Assembly: GCF_014697585.1 (NCBI RefSeq)
Contig: NZ_JACJSB010000024.1
Span: 1 to 64,000, forward strand
Reading direction: 5' to 3'
Source: Dolichospermum sp. FACHB-1091
Lineage (GTDB): Bacteria > Cyanobacteriota > Cyanobacteriia > Cyanobacteriales > Nostocaceae
Length of the DNA stretch: 64,000 bases
Below, piece by piece: positions 20,901 to 29,304 of the stretch (position 1 is its first letter; every line of letters begins with the position of its first letter). The position numbers and the translations under genes were made by a program. Below the pieces are notes generated by a model. It saw nothing but the letters and a program-made list of their open reading frames with translations, was not told the DNA's origin and ran no database searches.

Positions 20901-21771
20901 GCTCATCAACAATCTTACATAAAATTAAAGATAAAATTCGGTTAAAAGCATTTGATTTATCACTGATATTATTATGACGTAAGATTTCTTCAAATTGATT
21001 AAATAATTTACGTCCTTCTCCTTCAGTAAAGGGTTGTAAATCTTTTTTCTTAATGGGTATATATTCAGGATTATAAGCTTGCACTTCTGGATCAAAAATT
21101 CCATTAGGTGCAAAATAGCAGTTAAAATTTTCTTTCCAAGCTGTATATAATTCTTCTGCTGTTTTAGCTTCTTTATAGCTTTTTATCTCTTCCTTACTTT
21201 CTGTTAATAATCTTAAAGTTTCTTCTCTATCCTTAATTTGGATAATGGCATTTTCATAAATAAGTAAACCATCATCATTAAGTTGTGAGGTATAAAGACA
21301 AAGAAAGCGAGTGTTTTTATCTTGTTGCAAATAAGAAAATAGTTGTCCACCATTTTCTATCATCCGATTTTTTTCTTTTTCATATTCTTTACCCCAGGTT
21401 TTACACTCAATGATAATTAAAGATTTTTCCTCTCTATCAAAAACAGAAATATCTGATTTTCCACTTTTACCAGTTCGTCCTAAAGGAAATTTACGTTCTA
21501 AGACTAAATGTTTAGGTTCATAACCTTTTTCTAATAATCTATTAACACATTCTAAAACAACGAAATTCTCAGGTTGACTAAAATTAGAGGTAGTTTCATC
21601 TTCTACTGAAATTTTATCCCCATAATCAATTTTCTCAGTGGCAAAATTAACTTTAATTACATAGTTTTTATGGTTGGTATAGATTTTCAGGTAATTTTGT
21701 TGAAAAATATCCGATTCTTGTTCTATAAATCCTAAATGAGAAATAAGAGATTTGATTTTTGTTTTATCCAT
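17941..21771 (-). CDS. Single-chain restriction-modification enzyme (nuclease-N6 methylase-specificity fusion)
   Basis: One 1276-residue polypeptide combines all parts of a restriction-modification system. Near residues 100-130, DISVF and LIIIECKTWGKEYEKEKN form a PD-(D/E)XK nuclease motif like the HsdR N-terminal domain. An N6-adenine methyltransferase follows, with SAM motif I YACGSGHFLVEAIEEI (about 475) and catalytic NPPY (IANPPYSIHGF, about 575). The C-terminal part has two HsdS-like target recognition domains (about 925-1020 and 1095-1190), each ending in a helical spacer, with IQIPLPPKEVQEQI after the first. This is the layout of type IIG/IIL-like or related fused enzymes. No hsdR helicase or separate hsdS is nearby, so it probably acts alone. 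The target site is unknown. No frameshift is seen, so it appears intact. Confidence 0.85.
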   Translation of the reverse strand: MDKTKIKSLISHLGFIEQESDIFQQNYLKIYTNHKNYVIKVNFATEKIDYGDKISVEDETTSNFSQPENFVVLECVNRLLEKGYEPKHLVLERKFPLGRTGKSGKSDISVFDREEKSLIIIECKTWGKEYEKEKNRMIENGGQLFSYLQQDKNTRFLCLYTSQLNDDGLLIYENAIIQIKDREETLRLLTESKEEIKSYKEAKTAEELYTAWKENFNCYFAPNGIFDPEVQAYNPEYIPIKKKDLQPFTEGEGRKLFNQFEEILRHNNISDKSNAFNRILSLILCKIVDEQKNENDITDFQIIESKDTPEQIQERLQKLYAKGMREFLKEEIVYYSEEYIDTLVSNFSIQTTQERLKQILRELKFYSNNEFAFKEVHNEKLFLENAKVLNEIITLLQYKKFRYFYNDNNGLKYQKQYLGDFFEQLLDAGYKQSEGQFFTPLPIAKFIVKSLPLREIIEAKLNQEKVDFLPYLIDYACGSGHFLVEAIEEIQNIVDIIKPEFTKDVNRYIRQYQESSDWAEKFIFGIEKDYRLARTAKVACFMNGDGQANIFFGDGLEDYNERERQLAPSYDVVIANPPYSIHGFKPHALKLKDKYTLFESLTDSSSEIEALFIERTAQLLHTGGKTGIILPSSLLNNTGIYARAREIILQNFLIKAIVELGSNAFMATGTNTIVLFMEKRESRWKQDYNYVAEDYIINNRERPHDFIDSESLFRSYVDYLGLDFDDYKTFVGRSSNDAIKATEWYKDYPHWFDNLTDVKNLQKRKDFKSLTKEEQQERIERLFYEKVLPIEKEKFYYYLLSYEQEFIIVKSGNDIQSNREFLGYEFKKGRQAGMVVYQDSEDKDKTALYDEDNLFNSDKVNYYIYQSFLGNIENPADAVKDYVSIVDLVDCIDFKRVEFDKQISLSTKTKINFQQIWQSKFNLIKLSEVANFERGTSITKASVKQGNIPVIAAGMQPAYYHNVSNFEGNIITISASGANAGYVNYHNYPIFASDCFVIQSKNTNEILTKIIFYFLKLIQDIIYQLQRGQAQPHVYISDLQKIQIPLPPKEVQEQIIQEIEVLETREQELRNNIEQLQTNIQERLNDSFNTAPKIKLSQAAFLERGRFSHRPRNAPHLYQDGTYPFIQTGDVAKVKGRNIIYSQTLNEEGLKVSKLFEPETILITIAANIGSTAILTYPACFPDSIVSIKPNEQMNIDYLEYYLRTQQQYLNDIAPQKAQKNINLEILRPLLVACPEKNEQDRIINEVLDMEKYIQNYEQEIQAIPQQKEAILQKYL

Positions 21772-21856
21772 CTTTCTTACTGTGTATTGATCATCATTGA
21801 TGTTTGATTATCTTCTTAAATCGGAAAAATGCTGGGTTAATATACTTAACCTTCCT

Positions 21857-22744
21857 TTATTTCCGAAATTCTAACATAAGTTGGGCAACAATTTCTGGTT
21901 GTTCTAAATGGGGAATATGACCACAATTTTTAATCCAAATTAGCTGACTTTGAGGAATGGCTTTAGCGAATTTATTAGCGTCCCCAGTTCCTAAAATTTT
22001 ATCGCTATCACCCCATAAAATTAAAGTTGGTTGTGCAATTTTGGCCAGTTGTGGAAATTTAAAAGCACCATAACCGCCACTTTTCGTAAAAGCAATTAAA
22101 GCTTGAGTCCAATTCGGCATTTGTAGATGTAAGGCTCCGCAACATAAAGTATCAGCAGAGATTAGACTAGGATTTTTATAAGCAGTTCTACAAATGCGAT
22201 CGCGTACCTTCGGATTTCGTAAAAATTCCGTAGCCCAATAATCCAAAGGAGGAAATATATACTTACTTAATGGGGAATTAGCTTTCAAACCAGCACTATC
22301 AATTAATACCAGTTGTTTTACAGCTTCTGGATAAGTAAGGGTAAAATCTATAGCGGTCGCACCACCCATAGACGCACCCACCAAAATCACAGGCCGATTA
22401 ATTAAAGTTTGCCAGAAAGAGAAAAGATGAGTTTTAATTGATTCATGACTATAAGTAATTCCCGGTAATCTATCCGTAAAGCCAAACCCTAACAAATCCA
22501 CCGCCCAAACTTGATTATTTTCAGCTAGTAAAGGCAAAATTTGCCGATATTCAAGGACAGAACTATCAAAACCATGAATTAATAAAATCGGTGTACCACC
22601 CTGACCTTGATGGACATAAGTAGTATCAATAGTTGCATTTATACAGGGAACAGCGATCGCCTGACGTTGGATATTTTGGGCCAAAGCGATAGATGTAGTT
22701 TGTGTGAGTTGCCCAACTGCGGGGGGGAGAAAACTTGGAAACAT
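21857..22744 (-). CDS. Alpha/beta fold hydrolase
   Basis: A 295-residue serine hydrolase. The oxyanion region is ILLIHGFDSSVLEYRQILPL (about 53-72), the nucleophile elbow GASMGG lies near 120, the acid is in LILWGDSDKI near 245 and the histidine in NCGHIPHLEQP near 272. This complete triad indicates an active enzyme, but the substrate cannot be told. There is no export signal. It is divergent from ccmK3, sharing a 142-base intergenic region. ATG 22744 has no strong Shine-Dalgarno. Confidence 0.88.
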   Translation of the reverse strand: MFPSFLPPAVGQLTQTTSIALAQNIQRQAIAVPCINATIDTTYVHQGQGGTPILLIHGFDSSVLEYRQILPLLAENNQVWAVDLLGFGFTDRLPGITYSHESIKTHLFSFWQTLINRPVILVGASMGGATAIDFTLTYPEAVKQLVLIDSAGLKANSPLSKYIFPPLDYWATEFLRNPKVRDRICRTAYKNPSLISADTLCCGALHLQMPNWTQALIAFTKSGGYGAFKFPQLAKIAQPTLILWGDSDKILGTGDANKFAKAIPQSQLIWIKNCGHIPHLEQPEIVAQLMLEFRK

Positions 22745-22886
22745 AAAACCCAGTTTACATCAGCGCGTACCACTTGCAGCAATACCCAGCAATTAATTAA
22801 AAAAGAAAATTTCCACAAAAATAAAAATCGGTACACAATCCTCGTAAAATAAGAATCAATTATCCCTAACGTAGGAGATTCAGCCC

Positions 22887-23198
22887 ATGCCAATGGCAGT
22901 TGGCGTAATTGAAACATTAGGTTTTCCCTCGGTTTTAGCATCAGCAGATGCCATGGTCAAAGCAGCGGGTGTCACCATTGTGTACTATGGTATCGCCGAA
23001 GGTGGTCGCTTGATAGTTGCCGTCAGGGGACACGTTGCCGAAGTCCAAACAGCCGTGGCCGCAGGTATTACTGCGGGTGAAGAAATCTATGGTGGTCAGG
23101 TTATTACCCACTACATTATTCCCAACCCTCCGGAAAACGTAGAAACGGTCTTACCCATTCACTTCACATCGAAATCCGAACCTTTCCGTATTTTCTAA
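22887..23198 (+). CDS. ccmK3: Carboxysome shell protein CcmK3
   Basis: A 103-residue BMC-domain protein that forms hexagonal tiles of the beta-carboxysome shell. It begins AVGVIETLGFPSVLASADAM and ends with YIIPNPPENVETVLP, features of the CcmK family. The central VTIVYYGIAEGGRLIVAV matches the CcmK3 group, in which the pore-loop sequence departs from CcmK1/2/4. It is followed 88 bases later by ccmK4, the arrangement typical of the ccmK3-ccmK4 satellite locus that lies away from the main ccm operon. A good AGGAG precedes ATG 22887. CcmK3 is thought to act in mixed hexamers with CcmK4. Confidence 0.92.
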   Translation: MPMAVGVIETLGFPSVLASADAMVKAAGVTIVYYGIAEGGRLIVAVRGHVAEVQTAVAAGITAGEEIYGGQVITHYIIPNPPENVETVLPIHFTSKSEPFRIF

Positions 23199-23286
23199 GT
23201 AAATGCGCTATCAAAAATTGAAGTATTCCTTCATACAATTAATTTGTAGCCATCTATAACTTTATATTCAAAACAGGAGATGAGAA

Positions 23287-23637
23287 ATGTCATTACAGGC
23301 CGTTGGATCATTAGAAACTAAGGGTTTTCCCGCTGTCCTCGCAGCAGCAGACGCAATGGTAAAAGCAGGACGAGTTACCCTAGTTGGTTATATCAGAGTT
23401 GGTAGCGCCCGGTTTACAGTTAACATTCGTGGTGATGTTTCCGAAGTGAAAGCCGCTATGGCCGCTGGTGTAGATGCTGTAGAAAAAGTTTATGGTGGTA
23501 CTTTGGAATCTTGGGTGATTATTCCCCGTCCCCATGAAAACGTAGAGGCTGTATTACCAATCGCTTATACAGCAGAAGTACAACAGTATAGAGACTCCGT
23601 AGAAAATCCCATCATTGCCGCCTCTAACAGAGGTTGA
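23287..23637 (+). CDS. ccmK4: Carboxysome shell protein CcmK4
   Basis: A 116-residue BMC-domain shell protein. Its core ([58 protein letters not shown]) closely matches CcmK4, including the GSARFT stretch. CcmK4 hexamers lie on carboxysome facets and are thought to tune metabolite passage. CAGGAGATGAGAA precedes ATG 23287. It is transcribed with ccmK3. The C-terminal tail ([16 protein letters not shown]) is a little longer than that of CcmK1/2, as usual for CcmK4. Confidence 0.93.
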   Translation: MSLQAVGSLETKGFPAVLAAADAMVKAGRVTLVGYIRVGSARFTVNIRGDVSEVKAAMAAGVDAVEKVYGGTLESWVIIPRPHENVEAVLPIAYTAEVQQYRDSVENPIIAASNRG

Positions 23638-23665
23638 TTTAATATTTTGTCTGGTAATGGGTAAA

Positions 23666-23959
23666 GAGCAAGAAGATGAATACAAAAGTCTAAATTAATA
23701 CTAAGATTTGCCATGGGGAATCATGGCTACAGAAATAAGACCTGCATAAGCAGGTTAGAAATCCTTGGTTTTTCATGACTCTACCCAAGTGAACTTGGCT
23801 GGTTTAGTAGCGAATTAATTATATTCGCCCTAAAATCGGCCATTAGAAATCACGGCTACACAGACAAAACCCATCTTAGTGGTTTTTGTCTGTGTGCAAG
23901 ATGAACCGCAATTTCCAGTCACAAAAGCAAGTAATAAATTAGACTTTTCAAACAATCTC
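23666..23959. repeat. MITE-like element related to the one at 27328-27476 (degenerate, longer)
   Basis: The right end ACTTTTCAAACAATCTC is the same type of terminus as at 27460-27476, and the left part has AAAAGTCTAAATT as in the other copy. Inside are GGAATCATGGCTACAG and AAATCACGGCTACACAGAC, matching the AAATCGCGGCTACACAGGC of the second copy, and several small hairpins such as GACCTGCATAAGCAGGTT. No protein is encoded. It fills most of the space between ccmK4 and the HetZ-related gene. Confidence 0.6.
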
Positions 23960-23974
23960 TAACAATAAATCAAT

Positions 23975-24067
23975 AGGACTTACGCACGAGTCACTGAATA
24001 ACGAACCACTCCAGCCACAGAGAACACAGAGAAATGAGGGTTTGAGGAATATTTTGCATAAGTCCTG
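23975..24067. mobile_element. Short MITE with AGGACTTACGCA termini
   Basis: A 93-bp element bounded by AGGACTTACGCA (23975-23986) and TGCATAAGTCCT (24055-24066), which are inverted repeats with one mismatch. ATCAAT lies on both sides (23969-23974 and 24068-24073) and may be a target-site duplication. The inside carries a segment on the theme CCACAGAGAACACAGAGAAA, also seen near 54180. It cannot encode a transposase, so it would depend on one from elsewhere. Confidence 0.65.
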
Positions 24068-24132
24068 ATCAATTAGGAATTATTATTTGCTACTAAATCA
24101 CCAAATCTAATTTCGAGGAGAGCAATATTGCT

Positions 24133-25272
24133 ATGACACAAAATGGGGCAAATATAGCTCAATATTGGCAACAACGACTGGCTACAGAATGTCCAGAACA
24201 AAGTCAGGCTAATAAAGAAACTATTATTTCCTGGCTGTTGGGAATAGATTTAAACCGGTTTGATTTACTTAACCCCAAAGAATTAGAAATTGCTAAACAA
24301 GCAATGGAATATCGGTGGCGAATTTTGCACAAACGCTATTTAGGAATGAGCAGAGAAAGGGCTTATTGTCAACTTATTAGTCGTTTGAGTAGCGTAGTTA
24401 CGATTAGAAACAAAATTCAGTCTTGGATATCTCTAAGCAGAGATCGTCAGCGTAGTATTGTTGATGTACTTCAAGAAGTGCTTCAAGAATTATTACAAAG
24501 TGATTCCTATATTCAACAACAAATGAGCCAAATTAGCGCATTAACAACAGATAAAAGATTGCGGGATATGTTGTTATTTGCTAGTATTGAAGAATATTGT
24601 TTACGTCCAGTTCGGAATCAACCAATATTAATGTACAGGTTTGTTAATTACCTACGAAGAATCCAGAGAGGAGGCTTAACACAAGTACCTACCAGCGAAT
24701 TAGTGAAACTTGTTTCCCAGGAGATTATAACGGAAAATAACGATAATCCTGTTAGCTTAATTGATAATCAAGCGATCGCACAATATGAAGAAATTCAATA
24801 TTTAGAAGAACAACAAGCTAACCGTCAATTAGTCCAAGAAGAATTTGCAGAATATTTGTTAGCAAATATTGGACAACTAGCTGTAGATTGGTTGCAGTTA
24901 TATCTGCAAGGTAAATCTCAAGAACAAATTGCCAAACAACTTAATAAACCTATTAAAGAAGTATATCGTCTCCGCGAAAAAATTAGTTATCATGCTGTGC
25001 GAATATTTGCGATTAAACATCAACCAGAATTAGTAGATAACTGGCTTTCTGCATCCTTACAACAAGATAATTTAGGGTTAACTGCAACAGAATTGCAACA
25101 ACTTCAAGAACAATTAACCCCTTTAGCCCAGGAAGTTCTCAATTTGTGTAAAGCTGGTAATTCCATGGAAGAAATAGCCCAAAAACTACAATGTAAAACC
25201 AATCAAGTTCTAAGTGAATGGACTAAAATCTATCTGGCAGCCCAAAAGCTGAGAACTAATAATCATCCTTAA
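24133..25272 (+). CDS. HetZ-related protein
   Basis: A 379-residue soluble protein resembling HetZ, the heterocyst differentiation regulator, and best fitting the conserved paralogue group called HetZ-related protein 2. Matching blocks are KQAMEYRWRILHKRYLG, SRDRQRSIVDVLQEVLQELL, EEYCLRPVRNQPILMYRFVN and YLRRIQRGGLTQVP. The C-terminal half has helix-turn-helix-like segments (GKSQEQIAKQLNKPIKEVYR and GNSMEEIAQKLQCKTNQVLS), in line with DNA binding. CGAGGAGAGCAA precedes ATG 24133. HetZ itself is a DNA-binding regulator; a regulatory role for this paralogue is inferred. It stands alone. Confidence 0.8.
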   Translation: MTQNGANIAQYWQQRLATECPEQSQANKETIISWLLGIDLNRFDLLNPKELEIAKQAMEYRWRILHKRYLGMSRERAYCQLISRLSSVVTIRNKIQSWISLSRDRQRSIVDVLQEVLQELLQSDSYIQQQMSQISALTTDKRLRDMLLFASIEEYCLRPVRNQPILMYRFVNYLRRIQRGGLTQVPTSELVKLVSQEIITENNDNPVSLIDNQAIAQYEEIQYLEEQQANRQLVQEEFAEYLLANIGQLAVDWLQLYLQGKSQEQIAKQLNKPIKEVYRLREKISYHAVRIFAIKHQPELVDNWLSASLQQDNLGLTATELQQLQEQLTPLAQEVLNLCKAGNSMEEIAQKLQCKTNQVLSEWTKIYLAAQKLRTNNHP

Positions 25273-25419
25273 ACATCAAGAATTATCAATCACGCCCATT
25301 AAAAGTTTATTAAGTTTATCAGATACTTTGATAATTTTGATAATATTGCAAGTAAGTATTGAATTTGATCAAATTCTTAGGATTTAATGTATGTAAAGGC
25401 TACTTACCAAAATTGATTT

Positions 25420-26340
25420 ATGACAACTACCATCAACAATACCCCTGATTTAGCTTCTCGCCTCATTAATGACATTTTAGCGATTAAACCCCTAGCAAAC
25501 CTGGCCAAACACCAAGCCCGACAAATGATGATTAAACGGGCTGAAAAACTTGGTGTACCCTGGACTCAAGAAGTGGAAAAACTGCAACAGCGTGACTGGG
25601 TAAAGGACCTATCAAAAGTTGAAAATCCCCAAGTTAATTACCCAGAATACTATTTGCGGACATTTCATGCCTACGAACAAGGAAATTTAGGTTGGCCAGC
25701 AGCTTTTGAATTAGAAGTAGCTGCTCGCACCGTTCATGCTAGTATCTGGACTGAAGCCGGTTCTCAAGGTGACACCAAACTGCGTCAAAGTTACCACAAT
25801 ATTCTCAAAGAAAAAATTTATCCCCAACCACAAAATATATTAGACTTAGGATGTGCGGTAGGATTAAGTACCTTTGCCTTACAAGCAGCTTATCCTCAAG
25901 CCAAAATTATCGGTTTAGATTTATCTCCTTACTTTTTAGCTGTAGCTAATTATCGTAGTCAAGAACATCAAACTCAAATTAACTGGGTTCACGCTCAAGC
26001 AGAATCTACAGGTTTTACAAATGCTTCCTTTGATTTAGTTTCCATCTTCCTGATGTGTCATGAATTACCACAATCAGCAACTCACAGGATTTTTGCTGAA
26101 GCTAGACGTATCTTAAGTCCAGGTGGCCACTTAGCAATTATGGACATGAACCCCAAAGCAGAAAATTACAAAAAAATGCCACCTTATATTTTGACGCTGC
26201 TCAAAAGCACCGAACCTTATTTAGACGAATATTTTAGTTTGGACATTGAACAGGCTTTAATTAAAGCCGGTTTTAACGCTCCTACTATTACTAGCAATAG
26301 TCCTCGTCATCGTACTGTAATTGCCCAGGTGAGTGAATAA
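25420..26340 (+). CDS. Class I SAM-dependent methyltransferase
   Basis: 306 residues. The Rossmann SAM-binding motif ILDLGCAVGLSTFAL is near residue 145, followed by the acidic residue of strand 2 (IIGLDLSPYFL) and the motif around ARRILSPGGHLAIMDMNP, typical of small-molecule methyltransferases of the UbiE/Methyltransf_11 type. The N-terminal 120 residues (SRLINDILAIKPLANLAKHQ and on) are a helical extension. The substrate is unknown. The stop codon overlaps the GTG start of the PrsW-type gene by 8 bases, so the two are translationally coupled and probably functionally linked. Confidence 0.85.
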   Translation: MTTTINNTPDLASRLINDILAIKPLANLAKHQARQMMIKRAEKLGVPWTQEVEKLQQRDWVKDLSKVENPQVNYPEYYLRTFHAYEQGNLGWPAAFELEVAARTVHASIWTEAGSQGDTKLRQSYHNILKEKIYPQPQNILDLGCAVGLSTFALQAAYPQAKIIGLDLSPYFLAVANYRSQEHQTQINWVHAQAESTGFTNASFDLVSIFLMCHELPQSATHRIFAEARRILSPGGHLAIMDMNPKAENYKKMPPYILTLLKSTEPYLDEYFSLDIEQALIKAGFNAPTITSNSPRHRTVIAQVSE

Positions 26341-27307
26341 TTTATTACTAGTGCTATGGGCAGTGATTCCCCCCTTGCTGTTTTTGTGGTTTTACTACCG
26401 CAGAACCCCCGCTGCCCCACCTCTGTTAAATTTACTCATATTGTTCATTATCGGTGCTGTATCTGGTTTTGTTGCCCTTGGGCTGGAATTTGCTCTGGAA
26501 AACACTGCTAACTGGCTTTTAAACTGGCAACAGATACAGCGTCATTTTTCTGGTATAATATTTCGGCAAATATTAGCAATAGCACCAATTGAGGAAGGTT
26601 GTAAACTAGTAGCAGTTATTCTGCCCATTTGCTATTTACAACGCCAGTATTATTTGCGATGTACTACCGTATTTTTGTTTACTATAGCAGTAGGGTTAGG
26701 GTTTGCAGCAGAAGAAACCTGGATTTATCTATTTAATGGTACATCCTCAATTTTAGAAAGGACTATTGGTACACCAGTTCATGTCATGTTTTCCGCTCCT
26801 TGGGGTTACGCTTTGGCGGTATATTTTGGTACTAAGACCAGGTGCGATCGAGATCGGAATTTAATTTTTACCGCTTGGTTAAATTCTGTCTTTTTTCATG
26901 CTTTAGTTAATATTTTATCTATTGCTGGCAGGTTTCCACAGCCCTTATACTTACTTACTTATGGTTTATTTCCCTTGCTGTTATGGATGTTTTGGAGGTG
27001 GGAAAAATTACTGAGAAAATTACAGGGTAAAGGTCCTTTAGTGTTAATTGGTGGACATAGATCCTCAGCACGTAATTGGCAAAAGGGTTTAGTATTATTA
27101 ATTTTTTTCTTGGGTGGAAATTCTATATTTAGATTTTTGATTTTGTATAGAAAAATTAGTCCTTTGCGGTGGGAACTTTGGTTTGAGCCAGCGATTTTTT
27201 GGTTTATAATTAGGGATATTGCTCTCAATCTCTGTTTAGGAGTTTTAGCTTGGTTAATTTATCGCTATTTACGCAATTTAACTCGTCGTCGATATTTTTT
27301 TCAATGA
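26333..27307 (+). CDS. PrsW family intramembrane metalloprotease-like protein
   Basis: A 324-residue multi-spanning membrane protein with the PrsW/CPBP-like motifs: PIEEGCKLVAV (paired glutamates, about residue 87), GFAAEETWIYL (about 122), TPVHVMFSAPWGYALAV (about 145) and FFHALVNILS (about 190). These residues form the likely active site of this family, whose founding member cleaves an anti-sigma factor in Bacillus. The substrate here is unknown. The GTG start at 26333 lies inside the last codons of the methyltransferase gene, implying coupled translation. The C-terminal third adds further membrane helices. The call is secure at family level. Confidence 0.85.
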   Translation: MNNLLLVLWAVIPPLLFLWFYYRRTPAAPPLLNLLILFIIGAVSGFVALGLEFALENTANWLLNWQQIQRHFSGIIFRQILAIAPIEEGCKLVAVILPICYLQRQYYLRCTTVFLFTIAVGLGFAAEETWIYLFNGTSSILERTIGTPVHVMFSAPWGYALAVYFGTKTRCDRDRNLIFTAWLNSVFFHALVNILSIAGRFPQPLYLLTYGLFPLLLWMFWRWEKLLRKLQGKGPLVLIGGHRSSARNWQKGLVLLIFFLGGNSIFRFLILYRKISPLRWELWFEPAIFWFIIRDIALNLCLGVLAWLIYRYLRNLTRRRYFFQ

Positions 27308-27327
27308 TAAAAATACTAAGCTGTTAA

Positions 27328-27476
27328 GAGGTTGTTTGAAAAGTCTAAATTCATACTAACTCGGGCGATTCTAAATCGCGGCTACACAGGCAAAACCCAC
27401 CTGCGTGGTTTTGAAAAGCTTGATTTTCTGTTAGTTCGCGCCGGCGTACTTCCTTTAATACTTTTCAAACATCCTC
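27328..27476. mobile_element. MITE with 17-bp terminal inverted repeats
   Basis: Left terminus GAGGTTGTTTGAAAAGT (27328-27344) and right terminus ACTTTTCAAACATCCTC (27460-27476) are inverted repeats with one mismatch. Inside are the CGGCTACACAGGC motif and a CCCACCTGCGTGG hairpin. It lies directly after the PrsW gene and ends at the very base before the stop codon of the gene on the other strand. A diverged relative is at 23666-23959. Confidence 0.75.
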
Positions 27477-28106
27477 TCAGCATTCTACAGGTGGCCGGAC
27501 ACACAAATATATTAAAGATCCAAATAAAGGAATTGTAAATAACCAAAATAATTGATGATTTTGCCAACCTCGTCTCATCATATCATCTCCTAATAAGGTC
27601 GGAAATAATAAACTCAACATGATAAAGTCTAAACTCATGACATGAATAAACCTGTTATTTTGCCACTGTTCGACAAAATTACTCCAATTTCCTTGTAAAC
27701 TAAAGGTAAATAAAACCGTTGCAGCTAAAGTTAATAAAATTCCCAAAATGCGGGAATCCAGTATTTTCAAAAATGAATTTTTTTCACCTATAAACTTTTG
27801 ATTAGGTTCTCTTAAAGCCAAGTATGGTAAAAGTGCAAATGCACCTAAAGCAAAAGCACCAATAGCAAAAGGCCAAGCGTGGATTTTTTGACCTCTACCA
27901 TCAAAAAAGACTACTGCACTATATATAAAAGGCCAAATCCCCATAATATTAAATAAACATATAATCAGGGGATTAATTTCTTGCCAATTTCCTGTAGAGA
28001 GACTTTTTATTAACTCAAAAGTATCAGGTTGTTCAGGAGGAGCAAAGAAAAAGGCATAGGAAATAAATCCTAGCCATAATAGACCAAAAGTGATTTTTCT
28101 CATCAT
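27477..28106 (-). CDS. Conserved multi-pass membrane protein (hypothetical)
   Basis: 209 residues with about five hydrophobic helices: ITFGLLWLGFISYAFFFAPP at the start, PLIICLFNIMGIWPFIYSAV, AFALGAFALLPYLAL, ILGILLTLAATVLFTFSL and LFWLFTIPLFGSLIYLCV. The recurrent proline/aromatic pattern suggests a cyanobacterial/plastid conserved family, but I cannot name a function. The stop codon (27477-27479) abuts the MITE terminus exactly, so insertion may have defined the present C-terminus (RPPVEC). ATG 28106 is followed by a second ATG; the exact start is open. Confidence 0.65.
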   Translation of the reverse strand: MMRKITFGLLWLGFISYAFFFAPPEQPDTFELIKSLSTGNWQEINPLIICLFNIMGIWPFIYSAVVFFDGRGQKIHAWPFAIGAFALGAFALLPYLALREPNQKFIGEKNSFLKILDSRILGILLTLAATVLFTFSLQGNWSNFVEQWQNNRFIHVMSLDFIMLSLLFPTLLGDDMMRRGWQNHQLFWLFTIPLFGSLIYLCVRPPVEC

Positions 28107-28227
28107 GATTGAAATATAAAAAATTGAAAAAACAAAAGCATTTAAAAATAGCTAAAGTCACCAAAAAACCAGTTCCCTATTCCCTTGTGATCATGGCAAT
28201 TTTTCAGACCAATTTCATGGAAATTAA

Positions 28228-29304
28228 CTAACTAAAAGCTTCTGAGAGATAATCTGCTGCTGCGGCGACCACAGCGATCGCACTTTCATAGTCTAACCTA
28301 GTTGGACCCAAAACCCCCACACTTCCCACCGGCACAGAACCCCGACGATAAATAGCAGAAATCAAAGTACAAGTGCGAATAGGTTTGAGAGGATTTTCTG
28401 CACCAATTCTTACCGTTACCTTCGATTTACTAGTATCATCTATTTCTGGCTCTTCACAAATTAAATGCCAAAGTTGGTCTTGTTCTTCTTCCAACAATTG
28501 CATAATTGTTTGCACCTGTTGTACTTGAGAAAATTCTGGTTGTCGTAAAACCTCTCCGATACCCCTTACCATAATTTGTGTAGCTGTGGGTGCAAGAGCG
28601 CGATTAGTTAATTCTACCAGAGAACTTTTCAATAATTCACCATAAACTCGAAATTCTTGATCCAATTCATTCCAATCAAGATAGCCTATTTCTAATAAAC
28701 TTTGTCCTCGTAAGTGACTATTTAAAAAATTAGAAACAATCTGCAATTGATGATCAATTACCTCCTCATTCGGTTTAATTACTGATGATTCTGAGAATAA
28801 ATCCATTACCTTAGAATGGGTTTCATAACTATCAGTGACCACAATCAACATAATCCTACTAGCTTCAATTTGCACCAATTGTAAATGGCGTAATTTTGCT
28901 ATTGTCGTTTGCGGCATCGTAATTAAGCTAATACAGCCGCTTAATGTTGCTAAAATTTGTCCCGCACCTTGTAGCAAAGCTTCTAAACTCCAATCTTCCC
29001 AGTGTAGACGTTTTTGTAATACCGCTTCTACTTCTTTCACTAACGTCTCTGATGGTACAATTAATTGATCTACATAAATCCGATAACCAGAATCAGAAGG
29101 AATTCTCCCCGCAGAGGTATGCGGTTGATAAAGTAACCCTGATTTTTCCAAGCCCCCCATGACATTGCGAATAGTAGCCGAGCTAACACCTAAATCAAAA
29201 CCATCAATTAGGGCTTTAGATCCCACTGGCTCTGCTGTAGCGATATAATGACGTACAGTGGCCGAAAGTATATTTTGTTGGCGATTAGTCAAATGGACTT
29301 GCAT
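28228..29304 (-). CDS. hrcA: Heat-inducible transcription repressor HrcA
   Basis: HrcA represses class I heat-shock genes (groESL and others) by binding CIRCE operators; its activity is modulated by GroEL. The product begins with the winged-helix domain ([20 protein letters not shown], then [20 protein letters not shown] and [13 protein letters not shown]), followed by the GAF-like and dimerisation region ending [20 protein letters not shown]. The frame is open to 29328, but the family normally starts at MQV, so ATG 29304 (358 residues) is preferred. I see no CIRCE inverted repeat (TTAGCACTC-N9-GAGTGCTAA) upstream, so autoregulation is not supported here. Confidence 0.93.
   Translation of the reverse strand: MQVHLTNRQQNILSATVRHYIATAEPVGSKALIDGFDLGVSSATIRNVMGGLEKSGLLYQPHTSAGRIPSDSGYRIYVDQLIVPSETLVKEVEAVLQKRLHWEDWSLEALLQGAGQILATLSGCISLITMPQTTIAKLRHLQLVQIEASRIMLIVVTDSYETHSKVMDLFSESSVIKPNEEVIDHQLQIVSNFLNSHLRGQSLLEIGYLDWNELDQEFRVYGELLKSSLVELTNRALAPTATQIMVRGIGEVLRQPEFSQVQQVQTIMQLLEEEQDQLWHLICEEPEIDDTSKSKVTVRIGAENPLKPIRTCTLISAIYRRGSVPVGSVGVLGPTRLDYESAIAVVAAAADYLSEAFS

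Noticed and set aside
25389-25403. GTA...TAC resembling an NtcA box upstream of the methyltransferase
   Set aside because: The spacing is 9, not 8, and no matching -10 box at the right distance is seen.
27332-27538. 68-codon open frame
   Set aside because: It is translated from the MITE at 27328-27476.
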